Positions 16,672-26,249 of a DNA stretch of 64,000 nucleotides are shown in pieces. The stretch lies in the NCBI RefSeq assembly GCF_907164905.1, contig NZ_CAJRAF010000002.1, positions 4,054,001-4,118,000 of the forward strand, written 5' to 3'. The stretch is from Dyadobacter sp. CECT 9275. Lineage in GTDB: Bacteria; Bacteroidota; Bacteroidia; Cytophagales; Spirosomataceae. The position numbers and the translations under genes were made by a program. Under the pieces are notes generated by a model. That model had not been told where the DNA came from and made no database searches. It worked only from the letters and a program-made list of their open reading frames with translations. Numbering within the stretch: the stretch's first letter is position 1; each line of letters starts with the position of its first letter.

Positions 16672-17193
16672 TTAAGGAATCTTTTTGAAAACAAAGAGAT
16701 CTACAAAGACCCATTTGCCATTCTCAGATTTTCCACGCTGAATTACGAGCTGGTTTTTGGAACGGAGTTCATAAATGATCCGTACTGAAGCGTCGTCTTT
16801 CTCAAATAATGCCGTATTCTTACCGGCTTCGATAAAGTTATAAGTATCAGAAACCTCTTTTTCTTCCAGCGATATAAGTCCTGGTTTAAAATGCTTCACA
16901 TGTGCAACCGGCCCTTTTTCGGTTTGTTCGAAAGCGAATATTTCGTACAAAGTCACTTTCTCCTCTTTCATCATGCGCAGGTAACCCACAATATTGTCCC
17001 CTGCGGGCGCGGTCCAGCCTCCATCAATTGGTCCGCCATTAAATTCTCCACGCCAGCGGCCGTCTAGAAAAGCGATGTCTTTCAGTGAGCCTTTACTGGC
17101 AGACTGAGCATATAAGGTGCTGTTCAGGCCGAGGAAGCAGATAAGGACAAGTGTAAAGGTCCGGATGGATGTTCCGGTAGGATTTTGAGCCAT
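16672..17193 (-). CDS. Secreted DUF6265-like protein
   Basis: 173 residues with a signal peptide (cleavage near LYAQSA). The mature part begins FLDGRWRGEFNGGPIDGGW and contains the block NIVGYLRMMKEEKVTLYEIF, a pattern of the DUF6265 beta-barrel family found in Bacteroidota and other bacteria. Function unknown; probably periplasmic or surface-associated ligand-binding. It is convergent with the nuclease-like gene, with stop codons adjacent, and lies downstream of the purF-type gene in the same direction, though a terminator separates them. Confidence 0.7.
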   Translation of the reverse strand: MAQNPTGTSIRTFTLVLICFLGLNSTLYAQSASKGSLKDIAFLDGRWRGEFNGGPIDGGWTAPAGDNIVGYLRMMKEEKVTLYEIFAFEQTEKGPVAHVKHFKPGLISLEEKEVSDTYNFIEAGKNTALFEKDDASVRIIYELRSKNQLVIQRGKSENGKWVFVDLFVFKKIP

Positions 17194-17285
17194 GGGATTT
17201 GGAATAATAGTGAAATGTTAAATTGAGTTGGGATGCAATTTAGTTAAAATCAAGAATCCTCTTTAATCCAGGTCTGTTAATCACT

Positions 17286-17315
17286 AAAAAAGGCCGCCCC
17301 ATGTTGGAACGGCCT
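17286..17315 (-). terminator. Terminator after the purF-type gene
   Basis: On the minus strand, AGGCCG and CGGCCT pair around a 13-base loop and are followed by TTTTT. It lies 22 bases after the stop at 17338. Confidence 0.8.
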
Positions 17316-17337
17316 GTGATGCTCTACAAAATATATC

Positions 17338-19230
17338 TCAATAAGCTCTTACAAGCTTACCTTCATGATGATTGGCATAGGCTTTATTTACTACCTTATT
17401 GCCTCCCTGAGTGGGGTAATTTCCGGTAAAGTACCAGTCCCCCAAATGTTCAGGGCAAGCTTTGTGCAGATTTTCCACAGTTTGGAAAATGACGGATAGT
17501 TCAGCATTCAAATCCTGGGGACGGATAATTTCTGCTATTTTGTTGGAAACCTGCTCATCTGTGAAGGGCTCATACAGCGCTTTCACATAATTGGTATGGT
17601 AAGGATTTTTGGTAGCGATAGAAGTTACACATTGGGTGTATACATCTTCACGCAGATAATCCAGTTCTTTCTCTTCAAGCAAGGCCAGAACGGCACGGAA
17701 AGCCACAAAATCCTTCATTTTGGACATATCAATACCGTAACAGTCCGGGAAACGGATTTGCGGTGCCGATGATACGACAACAATCTTTTTGGGACTCAGG
17801 CGGTCAAGCATGGTTAAGATACTTTTCTCAAGTGTTGTACCGCGTACGATAGAGTCGTCAATAATTACAACGGTATCTACATTTTTACGAACAACCTCAA
17901 AAGTAGTATCATAAACACTCGATACCATATCGTCCCGCAGTTCGTCTGCCGTAATAAACGTTCTTGATTTTACGTCTTTCGTTACGAGCTTCTCAATTCG
18001 GGGACGGAAAGAAAGGACCCGTTCCAAATCTGACTCGAACAGGATACCTTCCATAATCGCCTGCTTGCGTTTTTTGGCAAGGTATTCCTCCAGGCCTTCA
18101 ATCATTCCAAGGAAGGCGGTTTCTGCGGTATTCGGAATGTATGAGAATATTGTATTTTCGAGATCATAATTGATCTCTTTCAGAATTTGCGGGATTAGCA
18201 ATTTTCCCAGCTGCTTGCGTTCGTAATAAATATCGGGATCAGTACCGCGTGAAAAATAAATCCGTTCAAAGCTGCACGAACGTTTCTCAAGACGGGGCAA
18301 AATAGGAAATTCATTGTACTCCCCATTTTTGTTGATTATCAGTGCAGCTCCTGGAGTTACCTCTTTGATCTGGCTGTAATCCACATTAAAAGCAGCCTTA
18401 ATGGCCTGTTTCTCAGAAGCAACCACAACTACTTCATCATCGGCATAATAAAACGCAGGACGAATACCTGCCGGATCACGAATCACAAAGGAAGCGCCAT
18501 AACCAGTGAGCCCGCACATAGCGTACCCACCATCAAAATCTCGACAGGAGCGGTAAAGCAATCTTTGTAAATCTATATTCTCCTCGATGACGTCTGACAG
18601 AATAGGATTTTCGTAAATCCCCTTGAAACGTTCAAATACTCTCTGGTTTTCTTCATCAAGGAAATGTCCTATTTTTTCCATGACGGTCACCGTATCTACT
18701 TTTTCTTTCGGATGCTGTCCAAGTGATACCAGTTTGCCGAACAACTCATCGACATTCGTCATGTTGAAGTTACCAGCCATGACGAGGTTGCGGCTTCTCC
18801 AGTTACTCTGCCGGAGCATGGGGTGGCAGTTCTCTACTTCATTGCTTCCGTGGGTTCCGTAACGAAGATGTCCAAGCCATACTTCCCCTGTAAAAGCCAG
18901 ATTTTCCTGAAGCCATCTGGCGTCGGAAACTTTGTCACGGTTATTCTTAAGTCCTTTGCGGAATTTTTTGTGAATTTTGGAAAAAATGTCTGTAAGAGGC
19001 TGAGGCTCTACGGATCTGTATCTGCTGATGTAGCGTTTACCAGGAGGAACTTCAATTTTAATGTTGGCAACTCCTGCGCCATCTTGTCCTCGATTGACCT
19101 GTTTCTCCATCATCACAGACAACTTATGAACCGCATATAACGGTGTTTCGTACTTGTCTATGTAATATTGATAAGGCTTTCTAAGACGAATAAGTGCTAT
19201 GCCACACTCATGCTTTATTGCGTCGCTCAT
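17338..19230 (-). CDS. purF: Amidophosphoribosyltransferase (PurF family, long Bacteroidota form)
   Basis: 630 residues against about 500 for classical PurF. The glutaminase half starts MSDAIKHECGIALI, with the nucleophile Cys at position 9, so a short propeptide must be removed; the glutamine-site motif RGQDGAGVA and the block GHLRYGTHGSNEVENCHPM are present. The phosphoribosyltransferase half has the PRPP motif VVIIDDSIVRGTT. It would make phosphoribosylamine from PRPP and glutamine, the first step of purine synthesis. Extra segments around residues 75-100 and in the C-terminus distinguish this form. Many Bacteroidota carry a second, shorter purF, so its exact role may differ. Confidence 0.85.
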   Translation of the reverse strand: MSDAIKHECGIALIRLRKPYQYYIDKYETPLYAVHKLSVMMEKQVNRGQDGAGVANIKIEVPPGKRYISRYRSVEPQPLTDIFSKIHKKFRKGLKNNRDKVSDARWLQENLAFTGEVWLGHLRYGTHGSNEVENCHPMLRQSNWRSRNLVMAGNFNMTNVDELFGKLVSLGQHPKEKVDTVTVMEKIGHFLDEENQRVFERFKGIYENPILSDVIEENIDLQRLLYRSCRDFDGGYAMCGLTGYGASFVIRDPAGIRPAFYYADDEVVVVASEKQAIKAAFNVDYSQIKEVTPGAALIINKNGEYNEFPILPRLEKRSCSFERIYFSRGTDPDIYYERKQLGKLLIPQILKEINYDLENTIFSYIPNTAETAFLGMIEGLEEYLAKKRKQAIMEGILFESDLERVLSFRPRIEKLVTKDVKSRTFITADELRDDMVSSVYDTTFEVVRKNVDTVVIIDDSIVRGTTLEKSILTMLDRLSPKKIVVVSSAPQIRFPDCYGIDMSKMKDFVAFRAVLALLEEKELDYLREDVYTQCVTSIATKNPYHTNYVKALYEPFTDEQVSNKIAEIIRPQDLNAELSVIFQTVENLHKACPEHLGDWYFTGNYPTQGGNKVVNKAYANHHEGKLVRAY

Positions 19231-19553
19231 AAGAAGAGTAATGCGTTAGAAAATATTATTTTGCTGTTTGCAAAATGTATTCCTTATTTAATAATTTGTT
19301 AACGAACAAAACTTGATCTTAGTTCGGGAACCGATACAAAGGTACGAATCCTTTAACTTAAAAAACTTCTAAATTGCAGTCATTTTTTATGTGAAATGCC
19401 GCACTGTTTTAAAAAATGCCAGCAGGCCTTTATAACGGGGTTTCTTCCGAAAAAAATCTGTCCTGTCGAAAAGATTTTTATTTTCTAACTTACATGAAAA
19501 AATTATACCCGAAAGGGTGAATCCGGAGTCCGGGTTATTAGCTGATCGTTCTG
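19231..19553. promoter_or_regulatory. Divergent promoter region of the purF-type gene and recO
   Basis: About 320 AT-rich bases between divergent genes. On the minus strand TACCTTTG (complement of 19337-19344) fits the TAnnTTTG element and could serve the purF-type gene, with a 107-base leader. I saw no clear -33 partner and no riboswitch-like fold that I can name. Confidence 0.35.
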
Positions 19554-20249
19554 ATGCTTCACAAAACAAAGGGAATAGCACTGAATTACCTCCGTTTCCG
19601 TGAGTCGTCCATTATTGCGAAGATTTACACGGAATCGTTCGGTATTCAGAGTTATATTGTCAATGGGGTCAGGAGCAGCAAAGCAAAGGGGAACCGCATT
19701 GCGCTTTTTCAGCCGCTTACACTGCTGGACATGGTGGTCTATCACAAGGGCAAACAGGATACCGTCCACCGGATTGCTGAAATGAAGTGTTACGAGCCCT
19801 TTAAATCTCTACCATATCATGTAACCAAGTCGGGCATTTCCCTCTTCGTGACCGAAATACTAGGGAAGACCCTGAAGGAGGAAGAGCAGAACGAGCCGCT
19901 CTTTCATTTTATAGAACAATCGATACTATATCTGGATGAAGCCGAAACAGGTTTTGAGAATTTTCATATACAGTTTCTTTTGCATCTTGCATCATATCTG
20001 GGGTTTGGGATTGATGAGGCCGAGGATCTGGAAACGGAGTTGAAAAATAACTACTATCCACGTCTGACGGATGATATGGATATGGGGGTAATCGGTACCT
20101 TATTAACGGGGCAATACGGGGTACCCATAAAGATGGACAGGATCCGTCGAGCCGTATTACTGGAAAAGCTGATTTTTTTTTACAAGATACACATGGAATC
20201 CCTTGGGGAAATAAAGTCGCTGGATGTGTTGAGAGAAGTGCTTAGATAA
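19554..20249 (+). CDS. recO: DNA repair protein RecO
   Basis: 231 residues. The N-terminal OB-fold begins MLHKTKGIALNYLRFRESS and includes AKIYTESFGIQSYIVNGVRS; the helical C-terminal domain follows (HIQFLLHLASYLGFGI). RecO loads RecA on SSB-coated single strands together with RecR in gap repair. Bacteroidota RecO proteins have about this length and lack the classical zinc cysteines, as seen here. Followed after 41 bases by a secreted hypothetical protein. Confidence 0.92.
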   Translation: MLHKTKGIALNYLRFRESSIIAKIYTESFGIQSYIVNGVRSSKAKGNRIALFQPLTLLDMVVYHKGKQDTVHRIAEMKCYEPFKSLPYHVTKSGISLFVTEILGKTLKEEEQNEPLFHFIEQSILYLDEAETGFENFHIQFLLHLASYLGFGIDEAEDLETELKNNYYPRLTDDMDMGVIGTLLTGQYGVPIKMDRIRRAVLLEKLIFFYKIHMESLGEIKSLDVLREVLR

Positions 20250-20290
20250 AGCCTCTTTGATAAAAATGACTGGCATAGTTTTATAACATA

Positions 20291-21019
20291 ATGAGAGAAA
20301 ACAGTAAAACTCCCGTAATGATGAAGCAGATTACCTTACTATTAATCCTGATAGCGCAGCTGTCTATGGCCCAGGTACCTAAGGGCGCCTGGAAATCTCA
20401 GGAACCTACCGGCAGCACTTCCATCCTGATCGTAGGCGACAACTATCTTACGATCGCGTCATATAGCCTTCTGAATAAATATTTTGAAAGATCGGAAGGC
20501 GGTCCGTTTACCATGCAAGGGAATAAGATGACTTATACCCCTGAGTTTAACTCTTCTGATACCGCAAAAATCGGTATTCCTGTTGTATTTACGATTACAC
20601 GGAAGGATGGAGTGCTTACGCTCAGGTATGAAGAAGCTATGGTTTGGATGCTGGTTGACGATGCCTCAACTTCGCCTATGGCAGGTACCTGGCGTATTAC
20701 CGAGCGGGCAAACGGACAGGGCGCACTGGAGAAAATACATCAGACCGGAACGCGAAAAACTTTAAAATTACTTTCGGGCAGCCGGTTTCAGTGGATCGCC
20801 TTTGATCTTGCGGTGAAAGGCTTTTATGCTACCGGTGGAGGAACATATACGATTAAGGACGGTAAATATACAGAGCAGATACAGTTCTTTTCAAAGGATA
20901 ATAACCGCGTAGGGTCTAGTCTGGTGTTTAACTGGAAACTGGAAGACGGGCGTTGGGACCATAGCGGGAAAAGCACTACCGGCAGCCCCGTTCATGAGAT
21001 TTGGGAGAAAATCAAATAA
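20291..21019 (+). CDS. Secreted hypothetical protein with a duplicated lipocalin-like fold
   Basis: 242 residues; the true start may be the ATG at 20318, which gives a better signal peptide (MMKQITLLLILIAQLSMAQ). The mature protein has two similar halves, each opening with a W-containing strand: PKGAWKSQEPTGSTSILIVG and MAGTWRITERANGQG. Each continues with beta strands (KMTYTPEF; GGTYTIKDGKYTEQIQFF). This resembles tandem lipocalin-like/DUF domains seen in Bacteroidota periplasmic proteins. Function unknown. Confidence 0.6.
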   Translation: MRENSKTPVMMKQITLLLILIAQLSMAQVPKGAWKSQEPTGSTSILIVGDNYLTIASYSLLNKYFERSEGGPFTMQGNKMTYTPEFNSSDTAKIGIPVVFTITRKDGVLTLRYEEAMVWMLVDDASTSPMAGTWRITERANGQGALEKIHQTGTRKTLKLLSGSRFQWIAFDLAVKGFYATGGGTYTIKDGKYTEQIQFFSKDNNRVGSSLVFNWKLEDGRWDHSGKSTTGSPVHEIWEKIK

Positions 21020-21120
21020 TTGCAGCATCGGTATTTAGAATTGTTAAAAATAATGTCCTTATTTTTTGGAATGATTCTAAATAGTTACTAGTTTTGTCAA
21101 CGTTAAATCAATAGAGCCGG

Positions 21121-21276
21121 ATGAGCGAATGGATTTTAAGTGAACAGATAGCCAGTCCGGAACAGGATGATTTCTGGTCGAAAACAACTATCGGACAGCA
21201 CGAATGTGTTTTTAAAAAGTGCTGTGAAAAATATAAAAAGAAAGGGAAGTACTGTAAAAAGTGTCCCAAAAGATAG
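21121..21276 (+). CDS. Small lysine- and cysteine-rich protein (51 residues)
   Basis: ATG at 21121, stop TAG at 21274-21276. The C-terminal half has the pattern HECVFKKCCEKYKKKGKYC followed by KKCPKR, that is five Cys in about 20 residues, with many lysines. Similar tiny proteins with this Cys/Lys tail occur in Cytophagales genomes beside recO/lptB-type core genes. It may bind a metal or nucleic acid; no function is established from the sequence. No signal peptide. About 100 bases separate it from the secreted protein upstream. Confidence 0.65.
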   Translation: MSEWILSEQIASPEQDDFWSKTTIGQHECVFKKCCEKYKKKGKYCKKCPKR

Positions 21277-21358
21277 GACTCTAGTAAATACAGTTCATGG
21301 TGAATAATTGTAAGAGGGGGAGTGCCGCGAGCATTCCCTTTTCTATGCCTAAGTCTGA

Positions 21359-22090
21359 TTATATCTTTCGCTTCAGCTCAAAATGCTGACCAAGATATAC
21401 CCTTCTCACCACTTCATCTTCTGCCAGTTCTTCGGCAGTTCCTTGCTTAAGTATCTTTCCTTCAAACAGTAAATATGCCCTGTCCGTGATCGACAACGTT
21501 TCGTTTACATTGTGGTCCGTAATCAAGATACCTATATTCTTATGCTTAAGCTTGGCGACAATGCTCTGGATGTCTTCCACGGCAATAGGGTCCACACCGG
21601 CAAAAGGCTCGTCCAGCAAAATAAATTTAGGATCTACGGCAAGGGCGCGGGCGATTTCGGTTCTTCTTCTTTCTCCCCCAGACAATACCATCCCTTTACT
21701 TTTTCTGACATGCTGCAGATGGAACTCGTCCAGCAGCTCCTCTACCTTATTTCTTTGCTCGGTTTTTGACAAATCGGTCATTTCCAGAACCGCCCTGATA
21801 TTTTCTTCCACCGTAAGTGTCCTGAAAACCGATGCCTCCTGTGCAAGGTACCCGAGCCCGAGCCGTGCCCGTTTGTACATCGGTAGGCTGGTTATATCTT
21901 TATCGTCCAGGTATACCTTTCCGCTGTTGGGTTTCACCAAACCTACAGCCATATAAAAGGAAGTAGTTTTTCCGGCTCCGTTAGGACCCAGTAACCCTAC
22001 GATTTCACCTTGCTCAACCTGGTAGCTAACATTATTATTGACAAGGCGTGCACCGTATTTTTTAACCAGATTTTCGGTTCTTAATATCAT
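21359..22090 (-). CDS. lptB: Lipopolysaccharide export ABC ATPase LptB
   Basis: 243 residues, complete ABC ATPase: Walker [12 protein letters not shown]-loop [11 protein letters not shown], signature [15 protein letters not shown], Walker [14 protein letters not shown], and the switch His in LITDHNV. The LAQE and FAGVDP signatures are those of LptB, which powers LPS extraction from the inner membrane through LptFG. It starts one base after the recJ stop on the minus strand, so the two are cotranscribed and probably translationally coupled. Confidence 0.93.
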   Translation of the reverse strand: MILRTENLVKKYGARLVNNNVSYQVEQGEIVGLLGPNGAGKTTSFYMAVGLVKPNSGKVYLDDKDITSLPMYKRARLGLGYLAQEASVFRTLTVEENIRAVLEMTDLSKTEQRNKVEELLDEFHLQHVRKSKGMVLSGGERRRTEIARALAVDPKFILLDEPFAGVDPIAVEDIQSIVAKLKHKNIGILITDHNVNETLSITDRAYLLFEGKILKQGTAEELAEDEVVRRVYLGQHFELKRKI

Positions 22091-22091
22091 T

Positions 22092-23837
22092 TTATTGGTT
22101 TGCTAATTCATGTATCCCATTCTCTGCATTGAATTTTATGTCTTTCAAAGAGAGCTGCAGGGTTTTTTTGTCCCGGAAGGTATTTTCTTCCAGGTGATAA
22201 CATATTGAAAAAGGTATTCCACTCAGCAGGTCAGGATAAAAATGTGACATACCAAAGCCAATTACCGTAAACGGCCCTGCATTTTTTTGCTTTACTTCAA
22301 ACTTGATATGCTTTTCCTTCATTAATACAGGCTTGCCGGCAAGGGTAACGTTATTGCTCACAAAAACCGGTGGCATGTTCCCGGGGCCGAAAGGCCCCAT
22401 TTGTTTTAATATCTGATAAAACTTTGGAGTGATGGAAGCCAGATCAAGGTCAAGATCAATGCTGACCCTGGGAATCAGTTGCTCCGGAAGAATTTTGTTG
22501 CGAACGATGTCGTCGAACCGCTGCCTGAAGGCCTCAATATTATCAAGCGGCAAAGTCAAGCCAGCGGCAAAAGTATGTCCTCCGAATTGCTCCAGCAAGT
22601 CGGCGCATTCTTCAATGGCTTCGTAAACGTCAAAACCAGGGACCGACCGGGCTGATCCGGCAGCCTTTCCGTGCGACTGGGTCAGGATGATCGTAGGGCG
22701 GTGGTAACGTTCAATGCAGCGGCTCGCCACAATTCCGATTACACCTTTATGCCAGTCTTCCTTAAACAACACGGTACTTGTTGCTGAGTCGAACCAGGAA
22801 TCATTCTGGATCATCGCAAGGGCCTCTTCGGTAATGCTTGTATCGAATGTCCGACGGTCCGTGTTATGTTTGTTGATTTCCATGGCAAAGTCATCGGCTT
22901 CGGTTTCGTCTTCAGAGAGAAGAAGACGTACTGCCTCTTTTGCATGTTTAATTCTTCCGGCAGCATTAATCCTGGGCCCAAGCCCGAACACCACGTTGGT
23001 GATATCAAGTTCTCCACTGATACCTGCAATTTTGATCAGTGCTTTTATTCCCGTCCGTGGAGCTGTGTTAAGCTGGCGCAGGCCATAGAATGCCAGGATA
23101 CGGTTCTCGCCGGTGATGGGAACGATGTCCGCCGCAATACTCACAACCAGAAGATCCAGGTATTCGAATAATATCGCCGGATCAATTTTCTGGTCTATAC
23201 AATAAGCATGTAATAACTTAAAGCCCACTCCACAGCCTGTAAGTTCCTTGTAGGGATAAAGGCAATCCTCGCGTTTCGGGTCGAGGACCGCAATGGCCGG
23301 AGGGATTTCTGAACCGGGCCGGTGGTGATCGCATATTATGAAATCGATCCCACGTTTTTTTGCCTCGGTAACTTTGTCAATTGATTTTATTCCACAGTCA
23401 AGCGTAACAATCAGGGTATAGCCATTGTCCCGTGCCCAGTCAATACTTTGCCAGGAAACGCCATACCCCTCCAGGTATCTGTCGGGAATGTAGTAGTCAA
23501 GGTTACGATATAATTTACTGAGAAAACCGTAGAACATCGTAACGGACGTGGTGCCATCCACATCGTAATCGCCGTATACAAGTATTTTTTCACCGGCATG
23601 AATCGCTGTTTTCAGTCTCTCAACTGCCACATCCATATCCTTCATCAAAAAAGGATCATGTAATTTGGAAAGATCGGAGCGGAAAAAATTCTTTGCGCTC
23701 TCATATCCTGTTATTCCCCTCTGAACGAGTAGTTTGGCAAGATGAGGATTTACATTGATATCCCGGGCCAGTTGGGCGGCAAGGTCTTGTTGTTCTAGTG
23801 TAAATTCGGGAGGATGTATCCAGCGCTTTTCAATCAT
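22092..23837 (-). CDS. recJ: Single-stranded-DNA exonuclease RecJ
   Basis: 581 residues. DHH-family core with motif [14 protein letters not shown], the DHH motif in [12 protein letters not shown], the DHHA1 region with [14 protein letters not shown] and the GGH motif in [13 protein letters not shown], and a C-terminal OB-fold ([18 protein letters not shown]). It degrades single-stranded DNA 5' to 3' in mismatch and recombinational repair. Length is standard for the family. First gene of the recJ-lptB unit. Confidence 0.95.
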   Translation of the reverse strand: MIEKRWIHPPEFTLEQQDLAAQLARDINVNPHLAKLLVQRGITGYESAKNFFRSDLSKLHDPFLMKDMDVAVERLKTAIHAGEKILVYGDYDVDGTTSVTMFYGFLSKLYRNLDYYIPDRYLEGYGVSWQSIDWARDNGYTLIVTLDCGIKSIDKVTEAKKRGIDFIICDHHRPGSEIPPAIAVLDPKREDCLYPYKELTGCGVGFKLLHAYCIDQKIDPAILFEYLDLLVVSIAADIVPITGENRILAFYGLRQLNTAPRTGIKALIKIAGISGELDITNVVFGLGPRINAAGRIKHAKEAVRLLLSEDETEADDFAMEINKHNTDRRTFDTSITEEALAMIQNDSWFDSATSTVLFKEDWHKGVIGIVASRCIERYHRPTIILTQSHGKAAGSARSVPGFDVYEAIEECADLLEQFGGHTFAAGLTLPLDNIEAFRQRFDDIVRNKILPEQLIPRVSIDLDLDLASITPKFYQILKQMGPFGPGNMPPVFVSNNVTLAGKPVLMKEKHIKFEVKQKNAGPFTVIGFGMSHFYPDLLSGIPFSICYHLEENTFRDKKTLQLSLKDIKFNAENGIHELANQ

Positions 23838-23920
23838 TTGGCAAAGATAATGCTTATATATATTGTGTGTATCAAAATCCGGATAGGCGAATTGTTAACT
23901 AAAAGCTGATAGAAACGTTT

Positions 23921-23928
23921 TATCTTTG
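23921..23928 (+). promoter_or_regulatory. TAnnTTTG element upstream of ruvX
   Basis: TATCTTTG, about 125 bases before the ruvX start. No well-spaced TTG was found. Confidence 0.35.
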
Positions 23929-24052
23929 CAGTTCAATTGTAATGTTATCGGGTTAACTGAAACGCAATTAACGTATTTCATATTGAACAGCCTGTGTGTT
24001 TTTATCATTACAAATGAATTTTAACATTCTTTATGGTTTCTAAATAATAACA

Positions 24053-24466
24053 ATGGCCCGACTTCTGGCGATAGATTATGGCTCCAAGCGGACGGGGATT
24101 GCAGTAACGGATCCTCTGCAGATCATTGCCACGGCACTGGATACGGTGAGGACACACGATTTACTGGGTTTTTTGAAAGAATATAACCTAAAGGAAGAAC
24201 TGGAGGCCATAATAATAGGAATGCCCAAGAAGCTGGACAATACAGACAGTGAAAATGCGGGCAGGGTACAGGCTTTTATAAAAATATTAAGGAAAAATTT
24301 CCCAGATATTCCTGTTTATCCGCATGACGAACGTTTTACATCTTCCATGGCGCTCCAGTCTATGATTGCCGGAGGGTCTAAAAAAAGTGACCGCCGGGAT
24401 AAGGGGAATATTGATAAAATCAGTGCTACCATCATACTGCAGTCTTTTATGGAAAGCAGAAGATAA
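24053..24466 (+). CDS. ruvX: Putative pre-16S rRNA nuclease / Holliday junction resolvase-like RuvX (YqgF)
   Basis: 137 residues, RNase-H fold. It begins MARLLAIDYGSKRTGIAVTD with the first catalytic Asp, continues with IIIGMPKKLDNTDSENAGRV and PVYPHDERFTS (the conserved E-R), and ends with the Asp-containing DKISATIILQSFM. The family processes the 5' end of 16S rRNA precursor in E. coli. Followed by def after 31 bases. Confidence 0.93.
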   Translation: MARLLAIDYGSKRTGIAVTDPLQIIATALDTVRTHDLLGFLKEYNLKEELEAIIIGMPKKLDNTDSENAGRVQAFIKILRKNFPDIPVYPHDERFTSSMALQSMIAGGSKKSDRRDKGNIDKISATIILQSFMESRR

Positions 24467-24497
24467 GTTTACTATTAATTCTAAAAGTTGCATACCA

Positions 24498-25082
24498 ATG
24501 ATTTACCCGATTGTCGCCTACGGTGATCCCATACTTCGAAAAGTTACACGTTTTATTGAAAAAGATGAGATAGATCTGACAAAGCTCTCGGCTGATATGT
24601 TTGAAACCATGTACGCGGCGAACGGTGTTGGTCTGGCGGCGCCGCAAATCGGCCTTAATATCAGAGTTTTTGTTGTAGACGGAACCCCGTTTAGCGAAAA
24701 GGATGACGACGAAGACGGTGAGCCGGATTTGTCGCTCGTGGATTTCAAGAAGATTTTTATCAATCCCGAAATCCTGTCGGAAGAAGGAGAGGAATGGAGC
24801 TTTGAAGAAGGATGTCTTAGCATTCCGGGAATCAGGGGTGAGGTATACCGTCCCGAAAAATTAAGGATCAGATACCGGGATGCAGACTGGAACGAGCATG
24901 TAGAAGACTACGAAGGCATGGCCGCAAGGATTATCCAGCATGAGTATGATCATTTGCTCGGGAAATTGTTTGTAGATTATTTACCCACTTTGAAGAAGCA
25001 GTTCATTAAAAAGAAACTGACGGATATATCCAAAGGTAACGTCGATGCAGACTACCGGATGAGGTTTCCTGCGAAAAAATAA
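24498..25082 (+). CDS. def: Peptide deformylase
   Basis: 194 residues from the ATG giving MIYPIVAYGDPILRKV; the frame is open 44 codons upstream over ruvX, but that part is not deformylase. The three hallmark motifs are present: GVGLAAPQIG, EGCLSIPG (metal Cys) and HEYDHLLG (metal His and catalytic Glu). It removes the formyl group from nascent proteins. An acidic insertion (EKDDDEDGEPDL) is typical of Bacteroidota enzymes. Part of a ruvX-def-nitrilase run. Confidence 0.95.
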   Translation: MIYPIVAYGDPILRKVTRFIEKDEIDLTKLSADMFETMYAANGVGLAAPQIGLNIRVFVVDGTPFSEKDDDEDGEPDLSLVDFKKIFINPEILSEEGEEWSFEEGCLSIPGIRGEVYRPEKLRIRYRDADWNEHVEDYEGMAARIIQHEYDHLLGKLFVDYLPTLKKQFIKKKLTDISKGNVDADYRMRFPAKK

Positions 25083-25089
25083 AACCGGT

Positions 25090-25881
25090 ATGATGGTTCC
25101 TGAGGTTTTTTTGAATGTAGCGGTGGTCCAGACAGATATTTACTGGGAAAATGTTACGGCTAATCTTTCGTCACTGGAAGAAAAAATTACCGCAGTTGAC
25201 CAGCCCTTTGATGTCCTCCTGCTACCGGAGATGTTCAGCACCGGTTTTACAATGAATAAGGATGCCGCTGAACCCATGAATCTGACAACCACACGCTGGA
25301 TGAAACAGATGGCGGCGCAAACCGGAGCCTTGTTAACAGGCAGTATGGCCATCAGGGAGAGTGGTAATTGTTACAACCGGCTGTTCTGTGTTTATCCTGA
25401 CGGCAGAACCCTGACGGCCGATAAACGCCATCTGTTCAGGATGGGTAGGGAGAATGAGGTATACACGCGGGGAGAAAACCGCTTAATTGTTGAGTGGAAG
25501 GGCTGGAAAATTTGTCCGCTGATCTGCTACGATCTTCGTTTCCCCGTCTGGAGCCGTAATACAGCCTCTGATCCCTTTGATCTTTTAATATATGTGGCCA
25601 ACTGGCCTGCACGCCGTTCCTATGCCTGGAACACGTTACTGAGGGCAAGGGCCATTGAAAATCAATGTTATGTGGCAGGTGTAAACCGGGTTGGAGCCGA
25701 TGCGACAGGAACGGAACACCAGGGCGATTCTGTAGTATTGGATTATCTTGGAGAGCCGCAGTTACTTCTCGGAAATAAAGAAAGTATAAAGGTTGTCCGG
25801 ATATCAAAATACGACCTGCAGGAATACCGCAAAATATTTCCGGCCTGGTCCGACGCGGATGACTTCCGTGTTCTCCCCTAA
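25090..25881 (+). CDS. Nitrilase-superfamily omega-amidase (YafV/Nit2-like)
   Basis: 263 residues with the Glu-Lys-Cys catalytic triad: Glu in LLPEMFSTGF, Lys in ADKRHLFRMG, Cys in PLICYDLRFPVW. The block NWPARRSYAWNTLLRARAIE, followed by N-Q-C-Y-V-A-G-V-N-R, is characteristic of the omega-amidase branch, which hydrolyses alpha-ketoglutaramate or alpha-ketosuccinamate to keto acids in methionine-salvage-linked transamination. Starts 7 bases after def. Convergent with gatC. Confidence 0.88.
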   Translation: MMVPEVFLNVAVVQTDIYWENVTANLSSLEEKITAVDQPFDVLLLPEMFSTGFTMNKDAAEPMNLTTTRWMKQMAAQTGALLTGSMAIRESGNCYNRLFCVYPDGRTLTADKRHLFRMGRENEVYTRGENRLIVEWKGWKICPLICYDLRFPVWSRNTASDPFDLLIYVANWPARRSYAWNTLLRARAIENQCYVAGVNRVGADATGTEHQGDSVVLDYLGEPQLLLGNKESIKVVRISKYDLQEYRKIFPAWSDADDFRVLP

Positions 25882-25893
25882 ATATTTGAAAGG

Positions 25894-26181
25894 CTACTCA
25901 ATTACCTTAGGTACCTTAATATAGGCCTCGGTTCTTGCCGGAGCATTGGTGAGAGCCTCTGCCCGGGTCAGTGTATTTTGCCCTATATCTTCCCGCCAGT
26001 TATTCTGCTCATCCAGAATATGTGTCAGAGGCGCAATTCCTTCGGTGTCGACTTCGTTAAGTTGTTCCATCCATGATAAAACACTTTCCAGGCTGTTGAG
26101 CAGCGCTTCTTTTTCCTGGGGTTTAACCTCGAGCCTTGCCAGATTTGCAATTTTATTCAGGGTTGCCTCGTCAATTTTCAT
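25894..26181 (-). CDS. gatC: Aspartyl/glutamyl-tRNA amidotransferase subunit C
   Basis: 95 residues, normal length. It starts MKIDEATLNKIANLARLEV and has the conserved segment LNEVDTEGIAPLTH and a C-terminal YIKVPKVIE. GatC stabilises the GatA-GatB complex that converts mischarged Glu-tRNA(Gln) or Asp-tRNA(Asn). The other subunits are not in the window, as is common. Confidence 0.94.
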   Translation of the reverse strand: MKIDEATLNKIANLARLEVKPQEKEALLNSLESVLSWMEQLNEVDTEGIAPLTHILDEQNNWREDIGQNTLTRAEALTNAPARTEAYIKVPKVIE

Positions 26182-26249
26182 TATTAAGAATTTGTTATGA
26201 TATGGGGATCGCGGTTTTAAAATTCAAAATTACCACAATTTTTGCGAAA

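Noticed and set aside
24366..24497. N-terminal extension of the deformylase frame
   Set aside because: It overlaps ruvX in another frame and is not deformylase-like; the ATG at 24498 gives the canonical start.
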